Of a DNA stretch of 64,000 nt, positions 7,587-17,103 are shown in pieces; positions within the stretch are counted from its first letter, which is position 1, and each line of letters opens with the position of its first letter. A program made the position numbers and the translations under genes. The DNA comes from an uncultured Peptostreptococcaceae bacterium (GTDB taxonomy: Bacteria > Bacillota > Clostridia > Peptostreptococcales > Peptostreptococcaceae), in NCBI GenBank assembly GCA_947072565.1, contig CAMTIM010000044.1:62001-126000 (forward strand), written 5' to 3'. The notes under the pieces were generated by a model that made no database searches, was not told the origin of the DNA, and saw only the letters and a list, made by a program, of their open reading frames with translations.

Positions 7587-10346
7587 TTAATAATATATGT
7601 CCGAAAACTCCATTTTTATCTTTTCATCTATATTATAAATTCTTTTATCTTCTTTATAATCTCCATTACTTGTGTTTTCTATCGGAATTATTATTATAAA
7701 TTCAGTTCCACTTCCTTCTTCACTCTTAACTGATACACTTCCTTGATGTAATTCAACTAAATTTTTAACTATAGAAAGACCTATTCCACTTCCTTCTGTT
7801 TTTCTAGAAAGCGTCTTATCAACTTGAGCAAATTCTTCAAAAATTATATTTATTTTATTTTCAGGTATTCCAACCCCATTGTCTTTTACACATATCATTA
7901 AGCTATCTTTTTTATCATATATGTTTACACATATGCGGCCACCTCTATCTGTAAATTTAATGCAATTAGACAATAAATTCAACATAATTCTTTCGATTTC
8001 AATTTTATCTATGCTTAAGTTTATTTCTTCATTATCAGTATCAAAGATAATACTTATATCTTTTTTTCTTGCATATTCATCAACCTTCATAAATAAATCT
8101 TCTACAACACTTATAATATTATGTTTAGATAATTTTAATTTATAAAGTCCAGATTCCATTTTTGTTAAATCTATTATGTTACTAATTAGCCTTTGTAATC
8201 TATAAGAACTCTGTCTAACAAGTTCTATATGTGATTTCATATTATCATTATAATCTTCAATTTTTCCATTTTTATGTAAAGCATCTATCAACTGATTAGA
8301 ACTTGATATAACATTTAACGGCGTCTTTAGTTCATGAGACATATTTGCAAAAAACTCAGTTTTTATTTTATCTGTTTTAAGTCTATCCAATATTTCTCTC
8401 TCAGCCATTTGAGATGTTTTCTTATACGTTAAATCTTTTATTATAAGCATTATATATTTATTTTCATCCACAAAAAAAGGCAGTGCATTGACTTCTACTT
8501 GTATTTTGCTTTTGTCGTACTTTATCAATTCATACTCAAGCAATAGCATATATTTATTTTCATGCATTACCTTCTTCATTTTACTATCAAATAAAAATTC
8601 ATCTTCTATACTTAAACTTATAATTTTATTTATGTTTAAGCCTTTTATAGCATTCATATTCTCTATTTCTAGCATATTTAATAAAGATTGATTTCCATAA
8701 TTTATTTTTAAATTTTTATCTACCAAGCAAATTCCATCAGGTAATATGTCTATAAATTTTGCATATGATTTTTGATTTTCTTTTAATTTTAATTGAGCTT
8801 TTTTTCTATTTGTTATTTCTCTTATAACTATTATTGTTTTATCTTCATTATTTTTTGTATACTTCGAAAAATTCATTTCTACATATACCATTTTCCCATC
8901 AATTTCATAGCATTCTTCTAAATTTTCATTTTCAGAATATATATCAAATTTAATTTCATCTAATTTTTCTTTAAATATATTCTTACAAGCTTTATTAACA
9001 TAAATTTTCTTGTCATTTTGAATAACTACAATTCCATCTCCAATACTTTCTAAAAATCTTTCATATCTCGTGTTAGCTTCTTTTATCTTTTTTTCAAATT
9101 CTTTTTTCTTAGTTTTATCTATCAATATACATAAAGTACCTTGAGTTTCATTTTTTATAACCAACGGTGTAAATATAGATTGAAATACTTTGTTATCTTC
9201 TGTAAATATCATATCTTCTATATTTTTATTAAATTTAAATGAATCATCTATACTTTTTATAAAATCACAATAATTTTTAATTATAGGCTTTATGTCTCTT
9301 TCTATCTTATAATTTTCATCTAGATTATCCTTTTTAAAAGTTTGCACAAAAGTTTTATTTGCATAAGCTATTTCTTGTTTATCATTAAAAACTATTATAC
9401 AATTTTCAGTCGAGTCTAAAGTAGACTGTAACTTTAATTCTTTGTATATAAGCATATTTCTTAATTTTTCTATATTACACGTTTCTTTTATTAAATTTTG
9501 ATTCTTATGTCTTAAAATATTAGATTTTTGAATTAACTGAGTATTTATTTGATTTAATTTAAGATATGGCTTTTTTATATTCGTATGTACTATATATTTG
9601 TACAAGTAATATATTGCAAAATTATTCATTACTTGCTTTAGCATATCTTCAAGATATAAATTTCTTATGAAAATATGCGCTGTTGAAGGAATGCGTGATA
9701 AAACAATTATAGTTATTATTTTTTTTAAAAATTGTTTTTCATAATCATCAAGTTCTGATCCTATTTGATTTATATTTTTGTTTATAAGAATTGCAATAAA
9801 TAATATAAACAAACTTATTATTCCCTCTATAAAAAACAGTATAATATCCATTGCCATATTATCCATAATTTTAAAAACTTTTATAGACAATATTAATAAG
9901 CTTATAATTGTTACATTCATTAAAAATGTTACTATTGTATTTCTTGAAATCTCTTTGTTTTGTCTTATATATTTAATACTCATATATATTCCTATTATTG
10001 GGAATAAATCTGTAGCAATACCTAACAACATCATAAAATCAAAAGAATAATATATATTGTCAGAACTGTTTAAGCAAATAAATACATATATAATTTCTAA
10101 AATTCCAGTTAATGCAACTATACTACCTAAAAATATAGAAAATCTATTTATATTAAATTTCATTGTGTTAAACACAATTATCCCCATAGCTATTAAAAAT
10201 GTTGCATATATTCCATGTACAAAGATTCTATATTTTTTTACATCTTTTATCAAAAATAAAACTACTATTGATATAAAAAATATTAATAAAACACTTAATT
10301 TTTCTTTATTACTTTCCCTTTTTATACTAAGTGTTGTAACCTCCAC
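7587..10346 (-). CDS. Large multi-PAS membrane sensor histidine kinase (orphan)
   Basis: This 919-residue protein has about eight hydrophobic helices in residues 15-260, resembling a MASE3-like membrane sensor. Three or four PAS-type domains follow at about 300-650. The HisKA domain has the phospho-acceptor His in ANMSHELKTPLN (~690). The ATPase domain has LLSNCIKFTDRGG (N box), DNGVGIP (G1) and EGSGIGLSIV (G2). No receiver domain is fused and no response-regulator gene adjoins, so it is an orphan kinase. In clostridia such kinases often feed Spo0A, but that is only a guess here. The best start is GTG at 10346, with AAGGGAG upstream. It is the first gene after the selB terminator. Confidence 0.9.
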   Translation of the reverse strand: MEVTTLSIKRESNKEKLSVLLIFFISIVVLFLIKDVKKYRIFVHGIYATFLIAMGIIVFNTMKFNINRFSIFLGSIVALTGILEIIYVFICLNSSDNIYYSFDFMMLLGIATDLFPIIGIYMSIKYIRQNKEISRNTIVTFLMNVTIISLLILSIKVFKIMDNMAMDIILFFIEGIISLFILFIAILINKNINQIGSELDDYEKQFLKKIITIIVLSRIPSTAHIFIRNLYLEDMLKQVMNNFAIYYLYKYIVHTNIKKPYLKLNQINTQLIQKSNILRHKNQNLIKETCNIEKLRNMLIYKELKLQSTLDSTENCIIVFNDKQEIAYANKTFVQTFKKDNLDENYKIERDIKPIIKNYCDFIKSIDDSFKFNKNIEDMIFTEDNKVFQSIFTPLVIKNETQGTLCILIDKTKKKEFEKKIKEANTRYERFLESIGDGIVVIQNDKKIYVNKACKNIFKEKLDEIKFDIYSENENLEECYEIDGKMVYVEMNFSKYTKNNEDKTIIVIREITNRKKAQLKLKENQKSYAKFIDILPDGICLVDKNLKINYGNQSLLNMLEIENMNAIKGLNINKIISLSIEDEFLFDSKMKKVMHENKYMLLLEYELIKYDKSKIQVEVNALPFFVDENKYIMLIIKDLTYKKTSQMAEREILDRLKTDKIKTEFFANMSHELKTPLNVISSSNQLIDALHKNGKIEDYNDNMKSHIELVRQSSYRLQRLISNIIDLTKMESGLYKLKLSKHNIISVVEDLFMKVDEYARKKDISIIFDTDNEEINLSIDKIEIERIMLNLLSNCIKFTDRGGRICVNIYDKKDSLMICVKDNGVGIPENKINIIFEEFAQVDKTLSRKTEGSGIGLSIVKNLVELHQGSVSVKSEEGSGTEFIIIIPIENTSNGDYKEDKRIYNIDEKIKMEFSDIYY

Positions 10347-10405
10347 TCCTTATCTCTCCCTTTTATTCCAAATTACTTAACACCTTTACTTAGTGTTAAA
10401 CTATA

Positions 10406-10456
10406 AAATACCAAGTTATGTATATTATTAATTATTTATACTTAACTTGGTATTTT
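10406..10456 (-). terminator. Terminator of the selDAB operon
   Basis: The arms AAAATACCAAGTTA and TAACTTGGTATTTT form a 14-bp stem around an AT-rich loop, about 45 bases past the selB stop. The loop side is long, so the fold is judged moderately strong. Confidence 0.7.
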
Positions 10457-10500
10457 ACCTCTACATTATATCACTTTTATTTATTTTTTTACATTTTTTT

Positions 10501-12384
10501 CTAAAATAGCACTCTTTTATTATCGTTTCTTTTTGTTATTTTATTTCTATCAAAATTCTCTAATATAATCATACAATTTTTCCTACTTGAATTAACTAAA
10601 TCTCTATACTCGCCTAAGGTTATTTCATTATTTACTTTTAGGTATTCAATTAAATCTTCTTTTGCTTTTATATACATTTGTTTATCCATTATATATGTAT
10701 CATCTAATTTTTCAATTTCATAGCCTATCATTGACTCTATAACTTCTTGATAATAACGATCCCCTTTGCATATTTCCTCTATTGTTAAAAGTGAGTCCAT
10801 AGCATTTTTTTGAAGAGTATTACTTATTTTATTTTTTATTTCTTTTTGCTTATCATTTAAAACAACTTTAAATTCATATAGTGATACTAAATTTTCCTCA
10901 AGCTTTATTTTCTTTTCATTATTTAATTTATCTATTAATATATCTATTTCTTTTGTTTTAAATTTATTTTCTATTTTAGATCTAAATTCTTCCTTTAATA
11001 TTCCTTTTTTAAGTCTATGTTTTTTATGATAATCCGTTAAAAGTTTTATCGAATTTTCCTCTAATAATCTATATTGGTTAATATGCATATATATATTATT
11101 AATTAATATAATTTTTTCCTCTTTAATTAATTTTTCCAATGCATTGTTTATATTTTCTTCACTATCTCCACTATAAGCCATTATTTCTTTTTTTGTGGGA
11201 TAAAAATTAATGCCTCTTTTTAAGTACTCTTCTAATATGTCTTTTAGTTCACCCTTTTCTTTTACTTTAAGGGCTTTTATTACATTTTCATCAAATCTCT
11301 TATGTTTCTTAGGTGCTGTATCAATAACAATCCCACCACCAATAGTCTCCATAGGTGAATAACATCTAACTACAAATGCATCTCCTTTTTTAACTACTAT
11401 TTTTTCTTCTAATCTTAGCTGAACGTATCCACTTTCTCCAGTTTCTATTATTTCCTTATCTAGAGGAACAGCTCTACAAAGTATTTCTTTTGTTCCATGG
11501 TACAATCTAAGTCTATCCCAATGCTTTAAATTTTTATCAGAATGATTTACTAAAGATATTTTTACATCTATCATCATTACATCTTCTAGTGAGTTTTTAG
11601 ATGCTAACACATCTCCTCTTTGTATTTCATCAACTTTAACATTAGAAATATTAATAGCTGTTCTTTGGCCTGCATAAGCTGTCTTAACAGTTTCTCCATG
11701 CACTTGTATACTTCTTATTTTAGTTTTTAATTCTTTAGGGTATATCTCAAGTTCATCTTCTATGCTAATTTTTCCTTCTATTAACGTACCTGTTATTACT
11801 GTTCCAAATCCTTTTACTGAAAACACTCTATCTATATTAAGTCTAGCTGGAGAATTTTCATTACTCTCTTCTATTTCATTACTGATACAATCAATTTTAT
11901 TAATAAGCTCCTCTATGCCTCTTTTAGATACAGAATCAACTTCTATAATATCTACATCTTCAAGAAAAGTTCCTTTTACTTTTTCCTTTATATCTTCTTT
12001 TACTAATTCTATAAATTCATCATCTACCGTATCACATTTCGTTAAAACTATTATTCCATTTTTTATATTTAAAAAACTCAAAATATCTAAATGTTCAACT
12101 GTTTGAGGCATTACACCTTCATCTGCCGATATAACAAACAACACCATATCTAATCCAGATGCACCTGCTAGCATATTTTTTATGAACTTTTCATGACCTG
12201 GAACATCTACAATCCCAGCTCTTTTGTTACTAGGTAAATCAAAATAAGTAAATCCTAGATTTATTGATATACCTCTCTTTTTTTCTTCTGCTAAAGTATC
12301 TGTCTCTCTTCCTGTAAGTGCTTTTATAAGAGTCGTCTTACCATGGTCTATATGTCCTGCTGTTCCTATTACTATGTTTTTCAT
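10501..12384 (-). CDS. selB: Selenocysteine-specific elongation factor SelB
   Basis: SelB delivers Sec-tRNA to UGA codons preceding a SECIS hairpin. The 627-residue protein begins with a GTPase domain: G1 [14 protein letters not shown]3 DVPGHEKF and G4 TKCD. EF-Tu-like beta-barrel domains follow to about residue 340. The C-terminal 280 residues form the winged-helix repeats that bind SECIS RNA. The start ATG lies behind GGGGGTT. It is the last gene of selD-selA-selB, 22 bases after selA. The selenoproteins seen in this window, PrdC and SelD, are its expected substrates. Confidence 0.97.
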   Translation of the reverse strand: MKNIVIGTAGHIDHGKTTLIKALTGRETDTLAEEKKRGISINLGFTYFDLPSNKRAGIVDVPGHEKFIKNMLAGASGLDMVLFVISADEGVMPQTVEHLDILSFLNIKNGIIVLTKCDTVDDEFIELVKEDIKEKVKGTFLEDVDIIEVDSVSKRGIEELINKIDCISNEIEESNENSPARLNIDRVFSVKGFGTVITGTLIEGKISIEDELEIYPKELKTKIRSIQVHGETVKTAYAGQRTAINISNVKVDEIQRGDVLASKNSLEDVMMIDVKISLVNHSDKNLKHWDRLRLYHGTKEILCRAVPLDKEIIETGESGYVQLRLEEKIVVKKGDAFVVRCYSPMETIGGGIVIDTAPKKHKRFDENVIKALKVKEKGELKDILEEYLKRGINFYPTKKEIMAYSGDSEENINNALEKLIKEEKIILINNIYMHINQYRLLEENSIKLLTDYHKKHRLKKGILKEEFRSKIENKFKTKEIDILIDKLNNEKKIKLEENLVSLYEFKVVLNDKQKEIKNKISNTLQKNAMDSLLTIEEICKGDRYYQEVIESMIGYEIEKLDDTYIMDKQMYIKAKEDLIEYLKVNNEITLGEYRDLVNSSRKNCMIILENFDRNKITKRNDNKRVLF

Positions 12385-12406
12385 TTTTAACCCCCTATCA
12401 AAGCTT

Positions 12407-13816
12407 TTATTTTAAAGCTTTCTCTAGTTCATTTACAATATCATCGTATTCATCTTCAAATATGGTTCTTACATCAAGTATATATTTATTATCATATACT
12501 CTAGCTACTATGTGAGATTCACTTAGTCGTAGCTTTTGCTCTAGTTTAGATACATTCATATTATTAGGAGTTATTGCTATCACCTTTGTTTTTATTGTTT
12601 CTAAAGGCATAGAACCTCCCCCAACTTGAGAAAATCCATCTTCGATATTAATATTTGCATTTAAATTCAATATTTTTATTTTATTTAATAGATTATTAGC
12701 TTTTTCTTCTAACTCCTCAATTTTATATGTAAGCATTCTCAATGTAGGTATTTCTTTTATAGCTTTCTCTTCATCTAAATACATTCTAAGAGTTGCCTCT
12801 AGCGCACAGATAGTAAGCTTGTCTACTCTTAAGGCTCTTGTAAGTTGATTTTTTTTCATTTTCGCTATGTATTCTTTTTTACCTACGATTATACCTGCTT
12901 GAGGACCCCCAAGCATTTTATCACCACTAAAAGTAACTATATCTGCACCTTGATTTATAGAGTCTAGTACTGTTGGTTCATATGATAGACCATATTTAGA
13001 TAAATCTATGAAAACACCACTTCCTAAATCTTCTATAACAGGTATATTATGCTTTTTACCAAGTACCGATAGTTCTTTTATCTCTATACTTTCTGTGAAT
13101 CCTAATATCCTATAATTGCTAGTATGTACTTTCATTAATACTTTCGTTTCTTCACTTATAGCGTTTTCATAGTCCTTTAAATGAGTTTTATTAGTAGCTC
13201 CAACTTCTACTAGCTTAGCTCCACTAAGTTCCATTATACTCGGTATTCTAAATGAACCTCCAACTTCTACTAATTCGCCTCTAGATACTATAGCTTCTTT
13301 TTCTTTAGCTAATGTATTTAAAACAAGAAGAACCGCTGCTGCATTATTGTTTACTACCAATACATCTTCTGCTTTTGTAAGTCTTTTTATGGTTTCCGTT
13401 AAGTGAGTATATCTAGATCCTCTTTCACCTTCTTCTAAATTGTACTCTAAGTTAGAATATCTAGACGCAGAACTCCATAATTCCTCTTTTATACTTTCGC
13501 TAAGTAATGACCTTCCTAAGTTTGTATGCACAACTGTTCCAGTCCCATTTATTACTTTTTTTAGCGATAAAGAATAACTTATTTTTGATTTATTTATACA
13601 ATCTTCTACGATAGTATCAAATGATATATCTATTTTTTCGTTTTCATTGTTTAAATTTGAAATTTCACTTCTCTTAAACCCAATTATTTGTCTTATCGAT
13701 TCTAAAACTAAACTTCTAGGGAACTTGCTTAATATTTCTATTATTCTCTTGTCCCCTATTACTTCATCTACTGATGGTAACATAGCAAATAGTTCTCTTT
13801 TATTCAAATTAATCAC
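12407..13816 (-). CDS. selA: L-seryl-tRNA(Sec) selenium transferase SelA
   Basis: SelA converts Ser-tRNA(Sec) to Sec-tRNA(Sec) using selenophosphate. The 469-residue length is standard. The PLP-dependent fold shows the nucleophile-handling segment [20 protein letters not shown] and the cofactor lysine in [14 protein letters not shown]. It is 17 bases downstream of selD. The start is ambiguous: GTG at 13816 lies very close to AAGGA, and TTG at 13807 has a better spacing. Either changes only three residues. Confidence 0.97.
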   Translation of the reverse strand: MINLNKRELFAMLPSVDEVIGDKRIIEILSKFPRSLVLESIRQIIGFKRSEISNLNNENEKIDISFDTIVEDCINKSKISYSLSLKKVINGTGTVVHTNLGRSLLSESIKEELWSSASRYSNLEYNLEEGERGSRYTHLTETIKRLTKAEDVLVVNNNAAAVLLVLNTLAKEKEAIVSRGELVEVGGSFRIPSIMELSGAKLVEVGATNKTHLKDYENAISEETKVLMKVHTSNYRILGFTESIEIKELSVLGKKHNIPVIEDLGSGVFIDLSKYGLSYEPTVLDSINQGADIVTFSGDKMLGGPQAGIIVGKKEYIAKMKKNQLTRALRVDKLTICALEATLRMYLDEEKAIKEIPTLRMLTYKIEELEEKANNLLNKIKILNLNANINIEDGFSQVGGGSMPLETIKTKVIAITPNNMNVSKLEQKLRLSESHIVARVYDNKYILDVRTIFEDEYDDIVNELEKALK

Positions 13817-13833
13817 TCTTCCTTATTTTAATT

Positions 13834-14874
13834 TTAAATAACAGTAATGTATTTATCTCCCTTTAATTTCACTTCACCTATTATTTTAGCTTCTATTGAC
13901 CCATTTTTTTTCATATCTTCAACAAGCATATCTGCTAAGTCAGGGTTAACTGATACTAATAGCCCTCCTGATGTCTGAGGGTCATATAATATATCTTCTA
14001 TTAACGTTTCTATATTTTTCATTTGTACGTCTTTTCCAACATACTCTTTATTTCTATACATTCCCGCAGGTATAATCCCCATTTGCGCCATATCAACAGC
14101 ACCCTCTAGTATTGGAACCTCTCTTGAATTTATCTCTATGCTTACATCTGATGCTTTTGCAACTTCTAGAGCATGCCCTAAAAGCCCAAAACCAGTTACA
14201 TCTGTAGCACAGTTAACCTCTATATTATTAAAACTCTTAGCTGCATATTTGTTTAAATGAATCATAACTTCTATTACCTTATCTGATAAACGCTTTTCTA
14301 TTAGCCCCTCTTTCATGGCTGTGTTTAATATGCCAACACCAATTGGCTTAGTTATAACTAGTTTATCTCCAACCTTTGCAGTTGCATTAGATAAAACTTT
14401 TTTAGGGTGAACTAATCCAGAAACAGATAACCCATACTTAGGTTCTTTATCATCTACAGTGTGCCCTCCTACTAAAAGAGCCCCACTTTCTTTTACTTTA
14501 TCAAATCCACCTTTTAGTATCTTTGCTAACACATCCATATCATGACATGCTGGAAAACAAGCTATATTCATTGCTACTATAGGAGTTCCCCCCATAGCAT
14601 AAACATCTGACAATGCATTTGATGCTGCTATTTGCCCAAATATATACGGATCATCTATCATAGGTGTAAAAAAATCTAGTGTTTGAATCAATGCAGTTTC
14701 TTCGTTTAATTCATATACTGCTGCATCATCTGAAGTTTCTAACCCTACTAGTAATTTATCATTATTTTCATTTTTAGGTAATTGAGATAATACTGAAGCC
14801 AGAACCTCTGGCCCTATTTTTGCAGCTCATCCACCTGAAGTTGTCATATCTGTAAGTTTTTTTAAATTTTCCAT
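13834..14874 (-). CDS. selD: Selenophosphate synthetase SelD, itself a selenoprotein
   Basis: SelD makes selenophosphate from selenide and ATP. Conventional calling starts at an internal codon (MIQTLDFF, 14691) and loses 61 residues. The true ATG at 14874 follows AAGGAGAAATAAAA. The frame then reads [18 protein letters not shown] at 14829-14827 (residue 16), then [17 protein letters not shown] and on without a break. Residue 16 is the family's catalytic Cys/Sec position (SGG-U/C). The full length is 346 residues, normal for SelD. A perfect GCCAG-AGGUU-CUGGC hairpin follows the UGA at SECIS distance. The enzyme that supplies selenium thus needs selenium for its own synthesis. Confidence 0.95.
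14798..14812 (-). promoter_or_regulatory. Candidate SECIS hairpin in selD
   Basis: The coding strand reads GCCAG-AGGUU-CUGGC, a perfect 5-bp stem with GGU in a 5-nt loop, starting 15 nt after the UGA. Position and loop match bacterial SECIS elements, where GGU sits about 18-22 nt past UGA. Confidence 0.75.
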
Positions 14875-14967
14875 TTTTATTTCTCCTTGACCTTTGTTTT
14901 ACATAAACCTATAATATCATATTTTACTATATTTCTTTCATTTATTTACTTTTGATTTACATGTATT

Positions 14968-15627
14968 TTAGTTTATATTAATCATTTCCTTTATATCTTC
15001 ATATTTTTTATCTCCTATTCCATTTACATTCTTTATTTCTTCAATATTATTAAATTTACCCTTTTCATCTCTATAACTTATTATTTTATTTGCCGTTGCT
15101 TCTCCTACCCCTGGCAATGCATCTAGTTCTTGTATATTTGCTGTATTTATATTTATTTTAGAATCTTCACTTTTACTTTCTACTGACTTTGATTCATCTG
15201 TATCTTTTGTTGTATTTTCAATATCCTCACCTATTTTAGGTATAATATAGTGTTTTTCATCTTCAATTTTCATAGCTAAATTAATTTTATTTAAGTTAGC
15301 TTCACTTGTAAACCCACCTAATTTATCTATAGCATCAGACAGTCTTTTATTTCCCTCTATTGTTACAACACCTGGTTCTTTGACTTCACCACTTATAAAT
15401 ATTGTTATGTTTTCACTACTGATACTTTTCTTTTCTTGTTTTTGTTGCTTGACTTGTTGTTCGTTAGTTTTTATATCTTGACTTTGAGGGGTGTCTTTTC
15501 TTACTTCTTCACTTTTGCTAACCACATGCACATTTTCTTTAACACCTATATTTTGTTTCAATAAAATTGTAGCTAAACTTACTATAATTATTACTAAAAA
15601 TACCATAATCTTATTAACCTTATTCAA
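14968..15627 (-). CDS. comEA: ComEA-like membrane-anchored DNA-binding protein
   Basis: This 219-residue protein has an N-terminal anchor (IMVFLVIIIVSLATILL) and a charged Gln/Lys-rich linker. A SLBB domain at about 75-125 (TIFISGEVKEPGVVTI) follows. Two helix-hairpin-helix motifs lie at about 155-215 (ININTANIQELDALPGVGEA). ComEA binds transforming DNA at the cell surface. The comEC channel gene is not adjacent, so competence function is not proven. The start is TTG at 15627 behind GGAG. It is divergent from dacF, with 79 bases between them. Confidence 0.87.
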   Translation of the reverse strand: MNKVNKIMVFLVIIIVSLATILLKQNIGVKENVHVVSKSEEVRKDTPQSQDIKTNEQQVKQQKQEKKSISSENITIFISGEVKEPGVVTIEGNKRLSDAIDKLGGFTSEANLNKINLAMKIEDEKHYIIPKIGEDIENTTKDTDESKSVESKSEDSKININTANIQELDALPGVGEATANKIISYRDEKGKFNNIEEIKNVNGIGDKKYEDIKEMININ

Positions 15628-15706
15628 AACTAAATCACTCCTTCATTTTAATTATTGACGAAAATATGTTATACTAAAATATAAATTTTAAATTTGGAGG
15701 TATCAA

Positions 15707-17029
15707 ATGAAAAAAATTCTATCACTTTTAGTAGCTTTTCTGATAGCATTTACCTCTTTTTTAGGTACTACGGGTAAGTCATTTGCTGATGATGTAAAAC
15801 TTGATTTAACTGCTAAATATGCAGTTTTAATGGACTATGAAACTGGAAAAGTTTTATATAGTAAAAACGGCAATGAAAAACTTTATCCAGCTTCAACTAC
15901 TAAAGCTTGGACAGCTTATTTAGTTATAAAACATGTCCCGGATTTAAATCAAGTCATTAAAATAAAAGACTTGCCACCTATAGATGGCTCTAGTATGTAC
16001 TTAAAAAATGGTGAATCTTTCACTGTTAAGCAATTATTAGAAGGTTTATTAGTACATTCCTCTAACGATGTAGCTGTTGTTTTAGCTAATTATGTTAGTG
16101 GATCTGTAAATGAGTTTTGTAAGTTAATGAACAAAGAGGCTAAAGCTATCGGGGCTAAAAACACTAATTTTGATAATCCCAACGGGCTACCAGATGCAAA
16201 ACACTATACCACTGCATACGATATGGCTCTTATGTCAAGAGAAGCAATGACTAGTGAGGTTTTTAGAAACATTGTTAAAACTAAATCTATAACTTTTAAG
16301 CCTAGTGAAGCATATCCTTATGAAAGGTATTTTGTAAACACTAACAAATTTTTAACTTCAAATGAAAAGATTAACTATAAAGGTCAGCAAATAGACATCA
16401 ATTACGATATAATTGATGGTATAAAAACTGGCTATACTGATGATGCAGGTAGATGTCTTTTATCTAGTGGCGTTAAAAATAATATGAGGTTAATTTCAAC
16501 AGTATTTAAGTCGAGTGGAAATGATTTATATTTAGATTCTAGAACTTTACTAGATTACGGATTTGATAATTTTCATTCTACTACTATAGTTAACAAAGAA
16601 GATTACATAAAAAATAAAAAAGTTTTATTTAGTAAACAAAAGGAATTAATTTATGAACCTGAATATAGCTATAAATTAGTATTACCTAAAGGAACTAAAG
16701 AAAATGAATATACTACAAAAATAAAATTAGATAACATTAATTTACCTATTCGCAAGGGAGATAAAGTAGGTACTTTAGAAGTGTATAAGGGGAATAAAGC
16801 TACTCACACTATAAATTTAATCGCTAAAGATAATGTTAATAGCATATTTGCTTCTATTACTGAAAATCAATCAATCATGGCAGCTATTAAAATAGCTATT
16901 GCAGCTTTATCATTCATAATAATATTTATTATATTTATCATAATCAGAAAAAAAACTAGACGAAGAAGAAAAAATACTAAAAATATTTATTCTAATAAAA
17001 ACCGTCGTTTTAAAAACAGAAAAAAATAA
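15707..17029 (+). CDS. dacF: D-alanyl-D-alanine carboxypeptidase (DacF/PBP5 class)
   Basis: This low-mass penicillin-binding protein trims the terminal D-Ala of peptidoglycan stem peptides. The 440 residues begin with a signal peptide (ILSLLVAFLIAFTSFLGTTG, mature from about residue 27). The peptidase motifs are SxxK in PASTTKAWTAY, SxN in SSNDVAV and KTG in DGIKTGYTDDAG. A PBP5-C-like beta domain follows. A C-terminal membrane helix (~395-415) and a very basic tail anchor it. The start follows GGAGGTATCAA. It is the first of only five plus-strand genes and shares a terminator with the convergent beta-CASP gene. Confidence 0.95.
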   Translation: MKKILSLLVAFLIAFTSFLGTTGKSFADDVKLDLTAKYAVLMDYETGKVLYSKNGNEKLYPASTTKAWTAYLVIKHVPDLNQVIKIKDLPPIDGSSMYLKNGESFTVKQLLEGLLVHSSNDVAVVLANYVSGSVNEFCKLMNKEAKAIGAKNTNFDNPNGLPDAKHYTTAYDMALMSREAMTSEVFRNIVKTKSITFKPSEAYPYERYFVNTNKFLTSNEKINYKGQQIDINYDIIDGIKTGYTDDAGRCLLSSGVKNNMRLISTVFKSSGNDLYLDSRTLLDYGFDNFHSTTIVNKEDYIKNKKVLFSKQKELIYEPEYSYKLVLPKGTKENEYTTKIKLDNINLPIRKGDKVGTLEVYKGNKATHTINLIAKDNVNSIFASITENQSIMAAIKIAIAALSFIIIFIIFIIIRKKTRRRRKNTKNIYSNKNRRFKNRKK

Positions 17030-17033
17030 ATTT

Positions 17034-17094
17034 CAAAATCCCCCCTTAAAGTAGGTACTTTTACATTCTACTCTAAGGGGGGATTTATATTTTA
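17034..17094. terminator. Bidirectional terminator between dacF and the beta-CASP gene
   Basis: AAATCCCCCCTTA and TAAGGGGGGATTT form a strong GC-rich stem with an inner AGTAG/CTACT stem and T-rich flanks on both strands. It sits between convergent genes. Confidence 0.9.
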
Positions 17095-17103
17095 GGTTCG
17101 TCC

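Noticed and set aside
15655-15690. TTGACG and TATACT upstream of dacF as a promoter
   Set aside because: The two hexamers are only 9 bases apart, too close for a sigma-A promoter. The TATACT may still be a -10 with an unseen -35.
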